Of a stretch of DNA of 64,000 bases, positions 1 through 8,546 are shown in pieces. Under the pieces are notes generated by a model. The model searched no databases. It saw nothing but the letters and a program-made list of their open reading frames with translations, and had not been told where the DNA came from. The position numbers and the translations under genes are program-made. Source of the stretch: Parabacteroides johnsonii DSM 18315 (lineage in GTDB: Bacteria > Bacteroidota > Bacteroidia > Bacteroidales > Tannerellaceae); NCBI RefSeq assembly GCF_025151045.1, contig NZ_CP102285.1, forward strand, positions 3,658,001 to 3,722,000, given 5' to 3'. Position 1 is the first letter of the stretch; every line of letters starts with the position of its first letter.

Positions 1-857
1 ACACACACCGCCGCGGCCGTACCGGTCGTGCCGGTAAGACGGGTATCTCCATTTCGATCTGTCATGTGAAAGAAAAGGGCAAGATACGTGAGATCGAACG
101 CATCATCAACAAGAAATTCGAAAAGGGTGAGATCCCTTCCGGAAGTGCTATCTGCGAAAAGCAGCTTTTCAATCTCGTAGATCAGATCGAAAAAGTGAAG
201 GTGAACGAGGAAGAAATCGCCTCCCTGATGCCTCAAATCTACCGCAAGCTGGAATGGCTGGACAAGGAGGATATCATCAAGCGAGTCGTTTCGCTCGAAT
301 TCAACCGTATGATCGACTACTACAAAGATGCTGACGAAATCCAGCAGGTGGACGAACGTTCCGCCCGTAGTGAACGGGGTGAACGTGGCGAACGCCGTGC
401 ATATGTGGCCGAAGAGGGTTATTCGCGCTTCTTCCTCAACTTCGGCAAAGCCGACGGCCTCTATCCGAACCAACTGATCGAACTGGTCAACAAATGCGTG
501 CCGGGCAAGGTGCGTATCGGTAAGATCGACCTGCGCGAAAACTTCTCTTTCTTCGAAGTGGAAGAGGGTGAAGCCCAACGCGTGATGAACAGCATGAATG
601 GGTTTGAAGTGGACGGACGCCGCATCTCCGTCGAGCCTGCACAGGGCAAGAAAGAAGAAGGCGGACGGGGTGGCAAACGCAGTTATGGAGGCCGGCGTAG
701 CGATGACGGCTACAAAGGCAAACGAGGTTCCAAAGATAGCGGACGCCGGAGTAACGATCGTTCAGACCGTGCTTTCCGCAAAGACGAACGCGACAGTAAC
801 CGCCCATGGAAACGGACAGCCGCCGCACGTGATGCCCGTAAAAAAAGACGTTTCTGA
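1..857 (+). CDS. deaD: DEAD-box RNA helicase, C-terminal part (cut by window edge)
   Basis: The gene enters from the left edge; the reading frame is open from base 3, so its start lies outside the window. The first codons read HRRGRTGRAG, the arginine-finger motif VI of DEAD-box helicases, so the end of the second RecA-like domain is present. It is followed by a helical linker and a DbpA-type RNA-binding domain (FLNFGKADGLYPNQ through ISVEPAQG). The last 60 or so residues are a low-complexity basic tail rich in Arg, Gly, Lys and Ser, typical of cold-shock helicases that act on structured rRNA or mRNA. The GTG at 66 is only the first possible initiator in the visible part and is not the real start. 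Assignment to the DeaD/CsdA group rests on motif VI plus the DbpA domain; the exact paralogue is not certain. Confidence 0.9.
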   Translation, partial: THRRGRTGRAGKTGISISICHVKEKGKIREIERIINKKFEKGEIPSGSAICEKQLFNLVDQIEKVKVNEEEIASLMPQIYRKLEWLDKEDIIKRVVSLEFNRMIDYYKDADEIQQVDERSARSERGERGERRAYVAEEGYSRFFLNFGKADGLYPNQLIELVNKCVPGKVRIGKIDLRENFSFFEVEEGEAQRVMNSMNGFEVDGRRISVEPAQGKKEEGGRGGKRSYGGRRSDDGYKGKRGSKDSGRRSNDRSDRAFRKDERDSNRPWKRTAAARDARKKRRF

Positions 858-902
858 TCCTTCTTCCTCACGCTAACAAAAGCAGGAAACCGCAGCATAC
901 AT

Positions 903-944
903 CAGCAACCCCCAGCCGGTAACGACAGGGAGTTGCTGTTTTTA
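903..944. terminator. Rho-independent terminator between convergent genes
   Basis: CAGCAACCCCC at 903-913 pairs, with one mismatch, with GGGAGTTGCTG at 928-938. A run of T follows directly. It ends the helicase transcript; the hairpin could also serve the opposite strand, although the T-run favours the plus direction. Confidence 0.75.
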
Positions 945-974
945 TTTCCACTTCTCTTCTTATCCCAACATATC

Positions 975-2549
975 TTATCCATTCTTCAACACATCATCCT
1001 TGTCCGGTGCATCGGGTTCGGGTGTGGATTCCGGATTAAAGGGGTTGAAATAGTAGATGCCTTTCTCACCGAGGAATTGCAGGAAGTACGGGAGCTTCTG
1101 CATAAAGAGGCTGCACTCCTTTGACTTGGCAGGGGTCCAAGCGGATTCGGCTACTGCGACCAAACGTGGGAACGTCATATAATCCAGACGTTTGGCATCG
1201 GCTACACGTTCCGTCCAAAGGGAGAACTGGAGACCCATCACCTGGTCTTCATAATCACGAGTCAGATGGATGATAGGTTCGGGGAAACGGTAGATGTCTT
1301 CGACCGGATTGAAACCGCCCCACACACGGCCCACTTTATGGCCACCATATTGGATGAAGTCGGCATACAACGGACGACGCGGAGTCATAATCACCCGGTA
1401 ACCGTTTTCGAGCGCTTTCACCAACTGGTGTTTGCGGTCATGCCGCCACCACATGATGACGGCTTTGTCGGGAGAGACACCGGCATCGATCATCTCGTCC
1501 CAACCGATCATCGTCTTACCTTTGGAAGCTACGATATCGGCGGCACGGCGGATAAAATACTGTTCCAAGCCCGTTTCGTTGCCCAAGTTCTTATCTTTGA
1601 TAAACTGTTGGATTTCGGGATCGGTGAACCAGCTTTGGTTACCGTAATGCACTTCATCGCCTCCGATATGGATATAGGGAGACGGAAACAGGGCAACAAT
1701 CTCATCGAGCACGTTGCTGATAAACTCGAACGTCTCTTCCTTACAGGGATGGAATGTGAAATGCTGCCATTTTCCCTCACCGCCGCCGGAGATTTCGGGA
1801 TAGGAACGGCAGACGGCAGTAGCATGGCCCGGCATGTCGAATTCAGGAACGACCATGATATGACGGTCGGCTGCATAGGCAACTATCTCTTTGATCTCTT
1901 CTTGGGTGTAGAACGTAGCGGGCGCTTTCGGGTCGTGCCAGTTACCGACAGCCCCCTCGGTAGTCAGCTTCGGATAGCGCTTGATCTCGATACGCCAACC
2001 CGGTTCGTCGGTCAAGTGCCAGTGGAACACATTCAGGCGAAGAGACGCCATGATATCCAGATATTGTTTTACCTTTTCTTTTCCAAAGAAATGGCGGCTC
2101 TCGTCGAGCATAAAACCACGCCAACCATAGCGGGGCTGATCTTGTATCTTGCAGGCTCGCACGCTGCCCTTACCGAAACGGGATAGTTGAAGAAGGGCTT
2201 CCTTCGCATAGAACAGGCCGGCTTCGGAAGAGGCTTGCAACAGGATGCTGTTCGGTTCGATAACAAGCGTATAGGCTTCATCAGCCATCTTACAATCATT
2301 ATTAAGTTCCAGACGGATGATTCCGCTGGCAGGTGATGATTGCATACCGGCTTCTTTCAACTCGGTTTGTAGTCCGGCGGCCAGCTTATCAGCATACCCG
2401 CCATTACCTTGTATCTGCAGATTCTTTCCAATGGTGAACGAGCCTTTTCCGTTCTGCACCTTTGCAGGTGTCGGGAACAAAGGTTGTTGTGCCATTATCG
2501 GCAACACGAATAGGAGCAACAGAGCGCTCAGATAAATCATTTTTCTCAT
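975..2549 (-). CDS. Secreted beta-N-acetylhexosaminidase, GH20
   Basis: Glycoside hydrolase family 20 enzyme that removes terminal beta-GlcNAc or GalNAc from glycans. I start it at the ATG at 2549, giving MRKMIYLSALLLLFVLP, a clean signal peptide ending near MAQQ. Upstream in-frame starts (2570, 2639) would add a charged tail before the signal. An N-terminal GH20b-like domain is followed by the TIM barrel with HWHLTDEPGWRIE, DMPGHATA and HIGGDEVHYG; the Asp-Glu of HIGGDE is the substrate-assisted catalytic pair. The length of 524 residues fits the family. It is divergent from the C69 dipeptidase gene, sharing a short intergenic region. Likely periplasmic or surface-exposed, acting on host mucin or N-glycans together with the nearby fucosidase. 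Confidence 0.93.
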   Translation of the reverse strand: MRKMIYLSALLLLFVLPIMAQQPLFPTPAKVQNGKGSFTIGKNLQIQGNGGYADKLAAGLQTELKEAGMQSSPASGIIRLELNNDCKMADEAYTLVIEPNSILLQASSEAGLFYAKEALLQLSRFGKGSVRACKIQDQPRYGWRGFMLDESRHFFGKEKVKQYLDIMASLRLNVFHWHLTDEPGWRIEIKRYPKLTTEGAVGNWHDPKAPATFYTQEEIKEIVAYAADRHIMVVPEFDMPGHATAVCRSYPEISGGGEGKWQHFTFHPCKEETFEFISNVLDEIVALFPSPYIHIGGDEVHYGNQSWFTDPEIQQFIKDKNLGNETGLEQYFIRRAADIVASKGKTMIGWDEMIDAGVSPDKAVIMWWRHDRKHQLVKALENGYRVIMTPRRPLYADFIQYGGHKVGRVWGGFNPVEDIYRFPEPIIHLTRDYEDQVMGLQFSLWTERVADAKRLDYMTFPRLVAVAESAWTPAKSKECSLFMQKLPYFLQFLGEKGIYYFNPFNPESTPEPDAPDKDDVLKNG

Positions 2550-2677
2550 GGCATATTTATGTTTAATCATTTCCTTGCAGGGATATTTCTCTTCTACCGG
2601 GGGATTAATCCCCCAAGCAAGGGGTAGCAAATATAACAAAATTTCATATCTTTAGCCGCAAAATCAAATATAATACC

Positions 2678-4288
2678 ATGAACAGACTGATTATCCTCAT
2701 TATTGTACTTATCTGTTACGGGGACAGCCTCCGTGCCCAGAAAATCGAGTACTCCCAGCCGGTCAACACTCCTGAAAGTTGTACAAGCATCATGGTCGGC
2801 AAGAAAGCATCAGCCGACGGTTCGGTCATGACCAGTCACACTTGCGACGGGAACTACCGCACATGGATGGAGATCGTCCCGGCGGCACGTTATGAGCACG
2901 ACACGACAGTCGCCATCTATAACGGCCGCATGCATACCGAATATCCTGCCGACCGTACGAATATGGAATTGAAAGGGACGATACCGGAAGCCCGATCGAC
3001 CTACCAGTTCCTAAATACTTCCTATCCCTGCCTCAACGAGAAGCAATTGGGGATCGGCGAGACGACGATCTCCGGACGTGAAGAGTTGCAGAACAAGAAG
3101 GGGATGTTCATGATTGAGGAACTGGGAAAGATAGCCTTGCAGCGTTGCACGACGGCACGCGAAGCGATCCGGCTGATCGGACAGCTGGTAGCCGAATATG
3201 GATACGGAGATTCGGGTGAATGCCTGACGATTGCCGATCCGAACGAGGTCTGGCATTTCGAGGTGTTCGGCGAAGGCCCGGACAAGGTCGGGGGCGTATG
3301 GGCGGCTGTCCGTATCCCGGACGATCATGTGGGCGTATCGGCCAATATTTCGCGTATCTCCACGCTCGACCTGAAAGATAAAGATCGTTATATGGCTTCG
3401 GAAAATGTATTCTCCGTTGCCAAAAAGATGGGTTTCTGGGACGGCAAGGAACCGTTCAAATTCTGGAAAGCTTATAGTGGGGGTAACTATTTCGGCGAAC
3501 CGAAATCATTCAGCATCCGTGAGTATTTTATCCTGAACGCATTGGCCCCCTCACTCAAACTGTCGTACGATGCGGAAGAACTGCCGATCAGCGTGAAGCC
3601 GGATAAAGCGGTTGCCGTAACAGATGTGATGGCATTACTGCGCCAGACCTACGAGGGAACGGAATGGGACATGACGAAAAACCTGAAAGTTACTACCAAG
3701 AACAAGGAGACACAAAAGACAGACACCCTCACCAGCCCCGCGGCAAACCCGTGGATGGTGACAGATATGGTCAGTATGTTGAATGCTGTGAAGCCAGGGA
3801 CGGTGACACGCAATCGCCTGGTATCAGTCCCGCAGTGTTCTTACTCGCACGTGATACAGCTTCGCAGTTGGCTGCCGGATGCCGTAGGCGGTGTAGCCTG
3901 GCTGTCGTTCGACAATCCGGGACAGAGCCCACGTATCCCGATCTTTGCTGGTACAACCGACCTACCGGTTGCTTTCGGCATCTGCGGACAGCACCGTCAT
4001 CGTGAGGATGCTATCATCTGGAAATACCGGACGGCAAACAAATTGGCGACAGTTCGCTGGGGACTGACCAAAGACAAGATCAACGGTGCAGTCGCCCACT
4101 TCGAAGAAAAGGGCTTATCGGAAATGCCTTTCGTGGAAAGCCGCTACAAAGAGTTGCAAAGCAGCAAAGGGGAAGAAGCCGCACGGACTTTCCTGACAGG
4201 CTACACGGCTGACTTCGCAGGAGCAACAATCCTACGCTGGCAGGAGATGGCGGATGAATTTTGGAAGATGTTCGCGAGGGGATTTTGA
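2678..4288 (+). CDS. C69-family dipeptidase, secreted
   Basis: Peptidase family C69 (PepD/U34 type), an N-terminal nucleophile hydrolase that cleaves dipeptides. The signal peptide is MNRLIILIIVLICYGDSLRAQ. The likely nucleophile is Cys35 in SCTSIMVGKKAS, followed by the family sequence ADGSVMTSHTCDGNYRT; in this family the Cys becomes N-terminal after propeptide removal. The length (536 residues) is normal. A -7-like TATCTTTA at 2647-2654 lies just upstream. The next gene, a PepC-like peptidase, starts 38 bp after the stop in the same direction, so the two may be co-transcribed as a periplasmic peptide-degrading pair. Confidence 0.88.
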   Translation: MNRLIILIIVLICYGDSLRAQKIEYSQPVNTPESCTSIMVGKKASADGSVMTSHTCDGNYRTWMEIVPAARYEHDTTVAIYNGRMHTEYPADRTNMELKGTIPEARSTYQFLNTSYPCLNEKQLGIGETTISGREELQNKKGMFMIEELGKIALQRCTTAREAIRLIGQLVAEYGYGDSGECLTIADPNEVWHFEVFGEGPDKVGGVWAAVRIPDDHVGVSANISRISTLDLKDKDRYMASENVFSVAKKMGFWDGKEPFKFWKAYSGGNYFGEPKSFSIREYFILNALAPSLKLSYDAEELPISVKPDKAVAVTDVMALLRQTYEGTEWDMTKNLKVTTKNKETQKTDTLTSPAANPWMVTDMVSMLNAVKPGTVTRNRLVSVPQCSYSHVIQLRSWLPDAVGGVAWLSFDNPGQSPRIPIFAGTTDLPVAFGICGQHRHREDAIIWKYRTANKLATVRWGLTKDKINGAVAHFEEKGLSEMPFVESRYKELQSSKGEEAARTFLTGYTADFAGATILRWQEMADEFWKMFARGF

Positions 4289-4326
4289 AAAAATGAAAGA
4301 GTGAAAGAATTAAAAAGTTAGACAAT

Positions 4327-5499
4327 ATGAAAACATTTATTTTATCTTGCATGTTGGCATTCTCTGTCTCGACAGCGTTTGGCCAGGGGTATCAGTTTAC
4401 AGAGGTGGTAACGGTTCCTGCTACCCCGGTTAAGAACCAGGCAGCAACGGGTACTTGCTGGTGCTTTGCCACGACTTCATTTATGGAATCCGAACTGCTC
4501 CGTATGGGAAAGGGCACGTATGACCTTTCGGAGATGTTCATCGTCCGCCAGAAATACATGAATCAGTTGCAGGACAACTATCTGCGTCGCGGAAATGGTA
4601 ACATCGGACAGGGCAGCCTGTCGCATACATTTATGAACGCATACCGCCAAGTCGGGATTGTCCCTGAAGAGGTTTACACGGGTATCAATTATGACTCCGA
4701 ACGACATAACCATAGCGAGATGGTCCGCTATATGCATGCCATCGCCGATGTGGCAGTAAAGACGAAACAGCGCAGTCCGGAATATGACAAACTGATTGCG
4801 AACCTGTTCGACACCTATTTAGGCAAACTACCGGAGAAGTTTACATATAAAGGAAAAGAATATACGCCGAAGTCATTCGCCGAATCATTGGGATTGAACA
4901 TGGACGATTATATCGAGCTGACCAGTTTCACGCATCATCCGTATTATGTGAAATTTGACGTGGAAGTGCCTGACAATTGGGAACATTCCTTAATGTACAA
5001 CCTGCCGCTCGATGAAATGATGGAAACAGTGGATTATGCTTTGACGAACGGCTATACGGTATGCTGGGACGGTGACGTGAGCGAGAAGGGATTCTCCTTT
5101 ACAAACGGTGTCGCCATCAATCCGGAAGTGAAGAAGGTGGAAGACCTGTCGAATACGGATCGTGCCCGCTTCGAGAAATTAGGCGAAAAGGAACGTTTGG
5201 AAGAGGTATTCAAGTTCGAACGTCCGTACCCGGAAATCAAAGTAACCCCGGAAGTACGCCAGGCCGGCTTCGAATCATTCGTGACTACCGACGATCATCT
5301 GATGCACGTGACCGGCATCACGAAAGATCAGAACGGCACGAAATATTACATCACCAAAAACTCATGGGGTACTGACCGCAACAAGTTCGGCGGCTACCTG
5401 AACATGTCCGAGAGCTTCGTCCGCGCCAAGACCATCTACGTAATGGTCCATAAGGATGCGATACCGAAAGCGATCAAGATTAAGTTAGGAATTAAATAA
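4327..5499 (+). CDS. Secreted C1-family aminopeptidase (PepC/bleomycin hydrolase-like)
   Basis: Papain-fold cysteine peptidase of the C1B group. The signal peptide is MKTFILSCMLAFSVSTAFGQ. The catalytic residues are visible: Gln38 in VKNQAATG, Cys44 in GTCWCF, His in DDHLMHVTGI and Asn in TKNSWGT. The 390 residues are shorter than cytoplasmic PepC (about 450) and, unlike it, the protein is exported, as is common in Bacteroidales. It follows the C69 dipeptidase gene and probably works with it on oligopeptides in the periplasm. Downstream lies a palindromic repeat element. Confidence 0.9.
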   Translation: MKTFILSCMLAFSVSTAFGQGYQFTEVVTVPATPVKNQAATGTCWCFATTSFMESELLRMGKGTYDLSEMFIVRQKYMNQLQDNYLRRGNGNIGQGSLSHTFMNAYRQVGIVPEEVYTGINYDSERHNHSEMVRYMHAIADVAVKTKQRSPEYDKLIANLFDTYLGKLPEKFTYKGKEYTPKSFAESLGLNMDDYIELTSFTHHPYYVKFDVEVPDNWEHSLMYNLPLDEMMETVDYALTNGYTVCWDGDVSEKGFSFTNGVAINPEVKKVEDLSNTDRARFEKLGEKERLEEVFKFERPYPEIKVTPEVRQAGFESFVTTDDHLMHVTGITKDQNGTKYYITKNSWGTDRNKFGGYLNMSESFVRAKTIYVMVHKDAIPKAIKIKLGIK

Positions 5500-5517
5500 C
5501 ACATTCCACATCTATTC

Positions 5518-5664
5518 ATTGGGGGTGTGTCGAAACTATCCTGTTCCCGCGCTTGACGCGGGATCGCATTAAAACCGACCCTATAAAAATCTGATTGAGA
5601 AGGTCTGTCCTTTTGCGTCCCCGCGCTTGACGCGGGGACAAGGAGATTTTAACACACCCCCAAT
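5518..5664. repeat. REP-like palindromic element, copy A (long form)
   Basis: A 147-bp element bounded by perfect 13-bp inverted ends, ATTGGGGGTGTGT at 5518-5530 and its complement at 5652-5664. Inside are two hairpins with the same loop: CCCGCG-CTTGA-CGCGGG near 5546-5562, and a 9-bp perfect stem GTCCCCGCG-CTTGA-CGCGGGGAC at 5617-5639. Related copies lie at 52560-52632 (reverse orientation) and 63749-63814. It sits between the stop of the PepC-like gene and the fucosidase gene, where it could end or stabilise transcripts. Confidence 0.8.
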
Positions 5665-5706
5665 ATCGTTATATATAAACATACAAAAATTAAAATCGTT
5701 ATAAAC

Positions 5707-7848
5707 ATGAAACACACCTTTATCCTCCTACTTGGAGCCATGCTGTCTTTACAAGGGCAAGCTCAGGACAAGCAGATGCAGTTTCAGAACACGATCAAGA
5801 TCGAAGCTGGCGACAATCACGCGGACATCATCGGAAAAGCAGCCCATGTCGTGCCTTCGCCCAACCAGTTAGCGGCGTTGCAAAACGAATTTATTGCCTT
5901 CATCCATTTCGGACCGAACAGTTTCACCCGGTTGGAATGGGGAAGCGGAAAGGAAGACCCAAAAGTCTTCGACCTGAAAGAGCTCGACACGAATCAGTGG
6001 TGCGAAGCCATGAAAGCGGCCGGCATGAAAATGGTGATCCTGACAGTCAAGCACCACGACGGATTCGTCCTGTGGCAAAGCCGCTATACGAAACATGGCA
6101 TCATGTCCACCGGTTTCCGCAACGGCAAAGGTGACATTCTGAAAGACCTATCCGAATCCTGTCGTAAGTACGGGTTGAAGTTAGGCGTCTATCTGTCGCC
6201 GGCAGACCTCTATCAAATAGAAAACCCCGAAGGATTGTACGGTAACCTCAGCCAATACACCAAACGAACCATCCCACGGGAGGTTCCCGGACGGCCTTTT
6301 GCCAACAAGACCCGTTTCGAGTTCGTAGTGGACGACTACAACGAATACTTCCTCAACCAACTCTTCGAGATCCTGACCGAATACGGTCCGATCCACGAGG
6401 TTTGGTTCGACGGGGCACACCCCAAACGAAAAGGTGGACAGACCTACAACTACCCCGCCTGGAAGAAACTGATCAAGGCACTTGCTCCCGAAGCCGTTAT
6501 CTTCGGACGGGAAGATGTCCGGTGGTGCGGTAACGAAGCCGGCGGCACACGGTCGACCGAATGGAACGTGATCCCCTACCAAGCAAATCCGGACACGATG
6601 TCGAACTTTGCCGATATGACCGACAAAGACCTCGGAAGCCGTGAACAACTCTATAAAGCCAAATACCTGCATTACCAGCAGGCCGAAACCAACACTTCCA
6701 TCCGTGAAGGCTGGTTCTACCGGGACGACACGCACCAAAAAGTACGAAGCACCGACGATGTGTTCGACATCTATGAACGTGCCGTAGGAGGCAACTCCAC
6801 CTTCCTGTTGAACATCCCGCCCAACCGGAACGGGAAATTCTCACCAGCAGATGTAGCCGTATTGAAAGGTACCGGCCAGCGAATCCGGGAAACCTACGGG
6901 ACCGACCTGTTCCGTCAGGCAGAAGGCCCGAAAGAAGTTCTCGACCAAAATGCAGACACCTACGTAACGGTCGATAAAGACGGCCCGGGAATCGTCATCT
7001 CCACTCCCCAACCTGTCACCCTCAACCGTTTGGTTCTCCAGGAAGCAATTGCCACCAACGGGGAACGAGTGGAAAAACACGCCGTGGACGCCTGGATCGA
7101 CGGAGGATGGAAAGAGATCGCCCACTCCACCAACATCGGCTACAAACGAATCCTGCGCTTCCCCGATGTCACGACAGACAAGATACGGGTCCGCATACTC
7201 GAATCCCGCCTGACACCTACGATCTGTACCATCTCCGCCCATCACTACAAAGCCCGTCCGCCCCGGTTGAGCGCACAGAGAAACATGGACGGACTGGTTA
7301 CCATCGAACCGATGCCACAGGAATTCGGCTGGAAAGCGCACGGCGAAAACATTGCGGAGAACCTGAACGCTGGTTTCAAGATCTACTATACGACAGACGG
7401 AACGGAACCTTCGGCAGGCTCTACCGAATATAAAGATCCTTTCCAGATGGGAAACAACGAACTGAAAGCAGTAGCCATCCTGAACGGAGAAAAAGGAGCT
7501 ATCTTGCAGGAACGGTTCGGACTGGTCAAGAAGGAATGGAAAGTAATCGGCAAGACTGCACAATTTCTTGCTATCGATCTCGGCAGCGAACATATATTAA
7601 GCGGCTTTGCCTTCACCCCACAAAAACAAGGAGATAAAGGCACGGTAGCCGGTATCATCCGGATCAGCAATGACGGAAAGAACTGGAAAGAGATGGAAAG
7701 CTTCGAATTCGGCAACCTGATCAACGACCCGTCCAAACGCTACCATCATTTCAAGCAAATGGTAAAAGCCCGCTACATCCAAGTGGAAGCAGCAGAAATC
7801 GCCGCCCGTACGGAAGCTGATGCCCTTGCTGGAATTGACATCTTCTAA
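5707..7848 (+). CDS. Alpha-L-fucosidase, GH29, with C-terminal carbohydrate-binding domains
   Basis: GH29 enzyme that releases alpha-linked fucose. After a signal peptide (MKHTFILLLGAMLSLQGQAQ) the catalytic barrel spans about residues 45-390, with AFIHFGPNSF, TVKHHDGFVLW and HEVWFDGAHP; the Asp of WFDGA is the expected nucleophile. The C-terminal half carries an F5/8 type C-like beta-sandwich (about 400-530), a chitobiase-type C-terminal segment with YYTTDGTEP (about 545-610), and a second discoidin-like domain to the end. The extra binding domains and 713-residue length fit the 1,3/1,4-fucosidase-like (GH29-B) architecture of gut Bacteroidales, but subfamily is an inference. Lewis-type epitopes on mucin are the likely substrate. 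Confidence 0.92.
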   Translation: MKHTFILLLGAMLSLQGQAQDKQMQFQNTIKIEAGDNHADIIGKAAHVVPSPNQLAALQNEFIAFIHFGPNSFTRLEWGSGKEDPKVFDLKELDTNQWCEAMKAAGMKMVILTVKHHDGFVLWQSRYTKHGIMSTGFRNGKGDILKDLSESCRKYGLKLGVYLSPADLYQIENPEGLYGNLSQYTKRTIPREVPGRPFANKTRFEFVVDDYNEYFLNQLFEILTEYGPIHEVWFDGAHPKRKGGQTYNYPAWKKLIKALAPEAVIFGREDVRWCGNEAGGTRSTEWNVIPYQANPDTMSNFADMTDKDLGSREQLYKAKYLHYQQAETNTSIREGWFYRDDTHQKVRSTDDVFDIYERAVGGNSTFLLNIPPNRNGKFSPADVAVLKGTGQRIRETYGTDLFRQAEGPKEVLDQNADTYVTVDKDGPGIVISTPQPVTLNRLVLQEAIATNGERVEKHAVDAWIDGGWKEIAHSTNIGYKRILRFPDVTTDKIRVRILESRLTPTICTISAHHYKARPPRLSAQRNMDGLVTIEPMPQEFGWKAHGENIAENLNAGFKIYYTTDGTEPSAGSTEYKDPFQMGNNELKAVAILNGEKGAILQERFGLVKKEWKVIGKTAQFLAIDLGSEHILSGFAFTPQKQGDKGTVAGIIRISNDGKNWKEMESFEFGNLINDPSKRYHHFKQMVKARYIQVEAAEIAARTEADALAGIDIF

Positions 7849-8546
7849 AGCTCGCACAACCAATATAACCCCTGTAAGGTAGAGCAAGAATACTGCTGTT
7901 GCAAGCGTTTGCTGTTTGGGAAATCTGGCAAAATAAAGGAAAGGGGGCAAAATATACATATCCCCTTTCCTTATGTAGCAAAGCATATAAAACAAAATTC
8001 CTTTGTTATCAAAAAGCTGAATATCCTAACATTGTAGAAAAACTGAACTCCCGAAGAATCCCCTGCTGCAAACAAATATTTCCGCAGGCCTGAATATATC
8101 AAAAGAGATTTGCCCCTTTGTCGGCATGACGACCGTCTTCATAGTCTATGGTCCCGGCAACTCCCAGTGATGGTAACCGTCTTCGTTGTGAAAAACCGCA
8201 TACCTCATAGTAGAAAGCCTTTTTTTCGATGAAGAACCGGAATTTACTGCTATTCCCAAAGGATGTGCTTTGTTGTTAACGAAACAATATTACACAATCC
8301 CCCCCCCTTTCCAGATCAGGATAAATTACGGAAACAACTTTGCCTCCTTCGGGGGATCACCAGACACAACGTTCCGCCCTGTTCGGGCAAGATACGGACT
8401 TGCCATGCCTGCCCCATCATCTTTTCGACCAAAACAAGGACATGGAACATATTCGCCCTCATCCCAAGTCTTGGCCAAGTGATCAAACAGCAAGGCAGCC
8501 AACAGACATGCGCTTATGCAAATTTCTTAAAACTCATTCTTTGCTC
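7849..8546. other. 698-bp intergenic region without a credible gene
   Basis: The only open frames here run into or overlap the GH2 gene on the other strand and show no domain. It holds a short repeated motif at 8125-8190, also found near 47.4 kb, and a run of nine C at 8299-8307. It separates convergent genes (fucosidase and GH2), so no promoter is required. Confidence 0.6.
8125..8190. repeat. Short dispersed motif with ACCGTCTTC core
   Basis: CATGACGACCGTCTTCAT at 8125-8142 is identical over 18 bp to 47425-47442. A weaker second copy (GGTAACCGTCTTCGTTG) follows near 8171. The same two-copy pattern, CTTCAT then CTTCGT, occurs in the 47.4-kb region, so this is a dispersed intergenic element of unknown role. 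Confidence 0.6.

Noticed and set aside
1266-2186. 306-codon open frame on the plus strand
   Set aside because: It is antisense to the GH20 gene, whose catalytic motifs are clear; no domain or start signal is seen.
6841-7593. 250-codon open frame on the minus strand
   Set aside because: Antisense to the C-terminal domains of the fucosidase; composition is a mirror of the real frame.
8299-8307. Run of nine C as a phase-variation tract
   Set aside because: It lies between convergent genes and inside neither a coding frame nor a promoter, so slippage would have no obvious effect.
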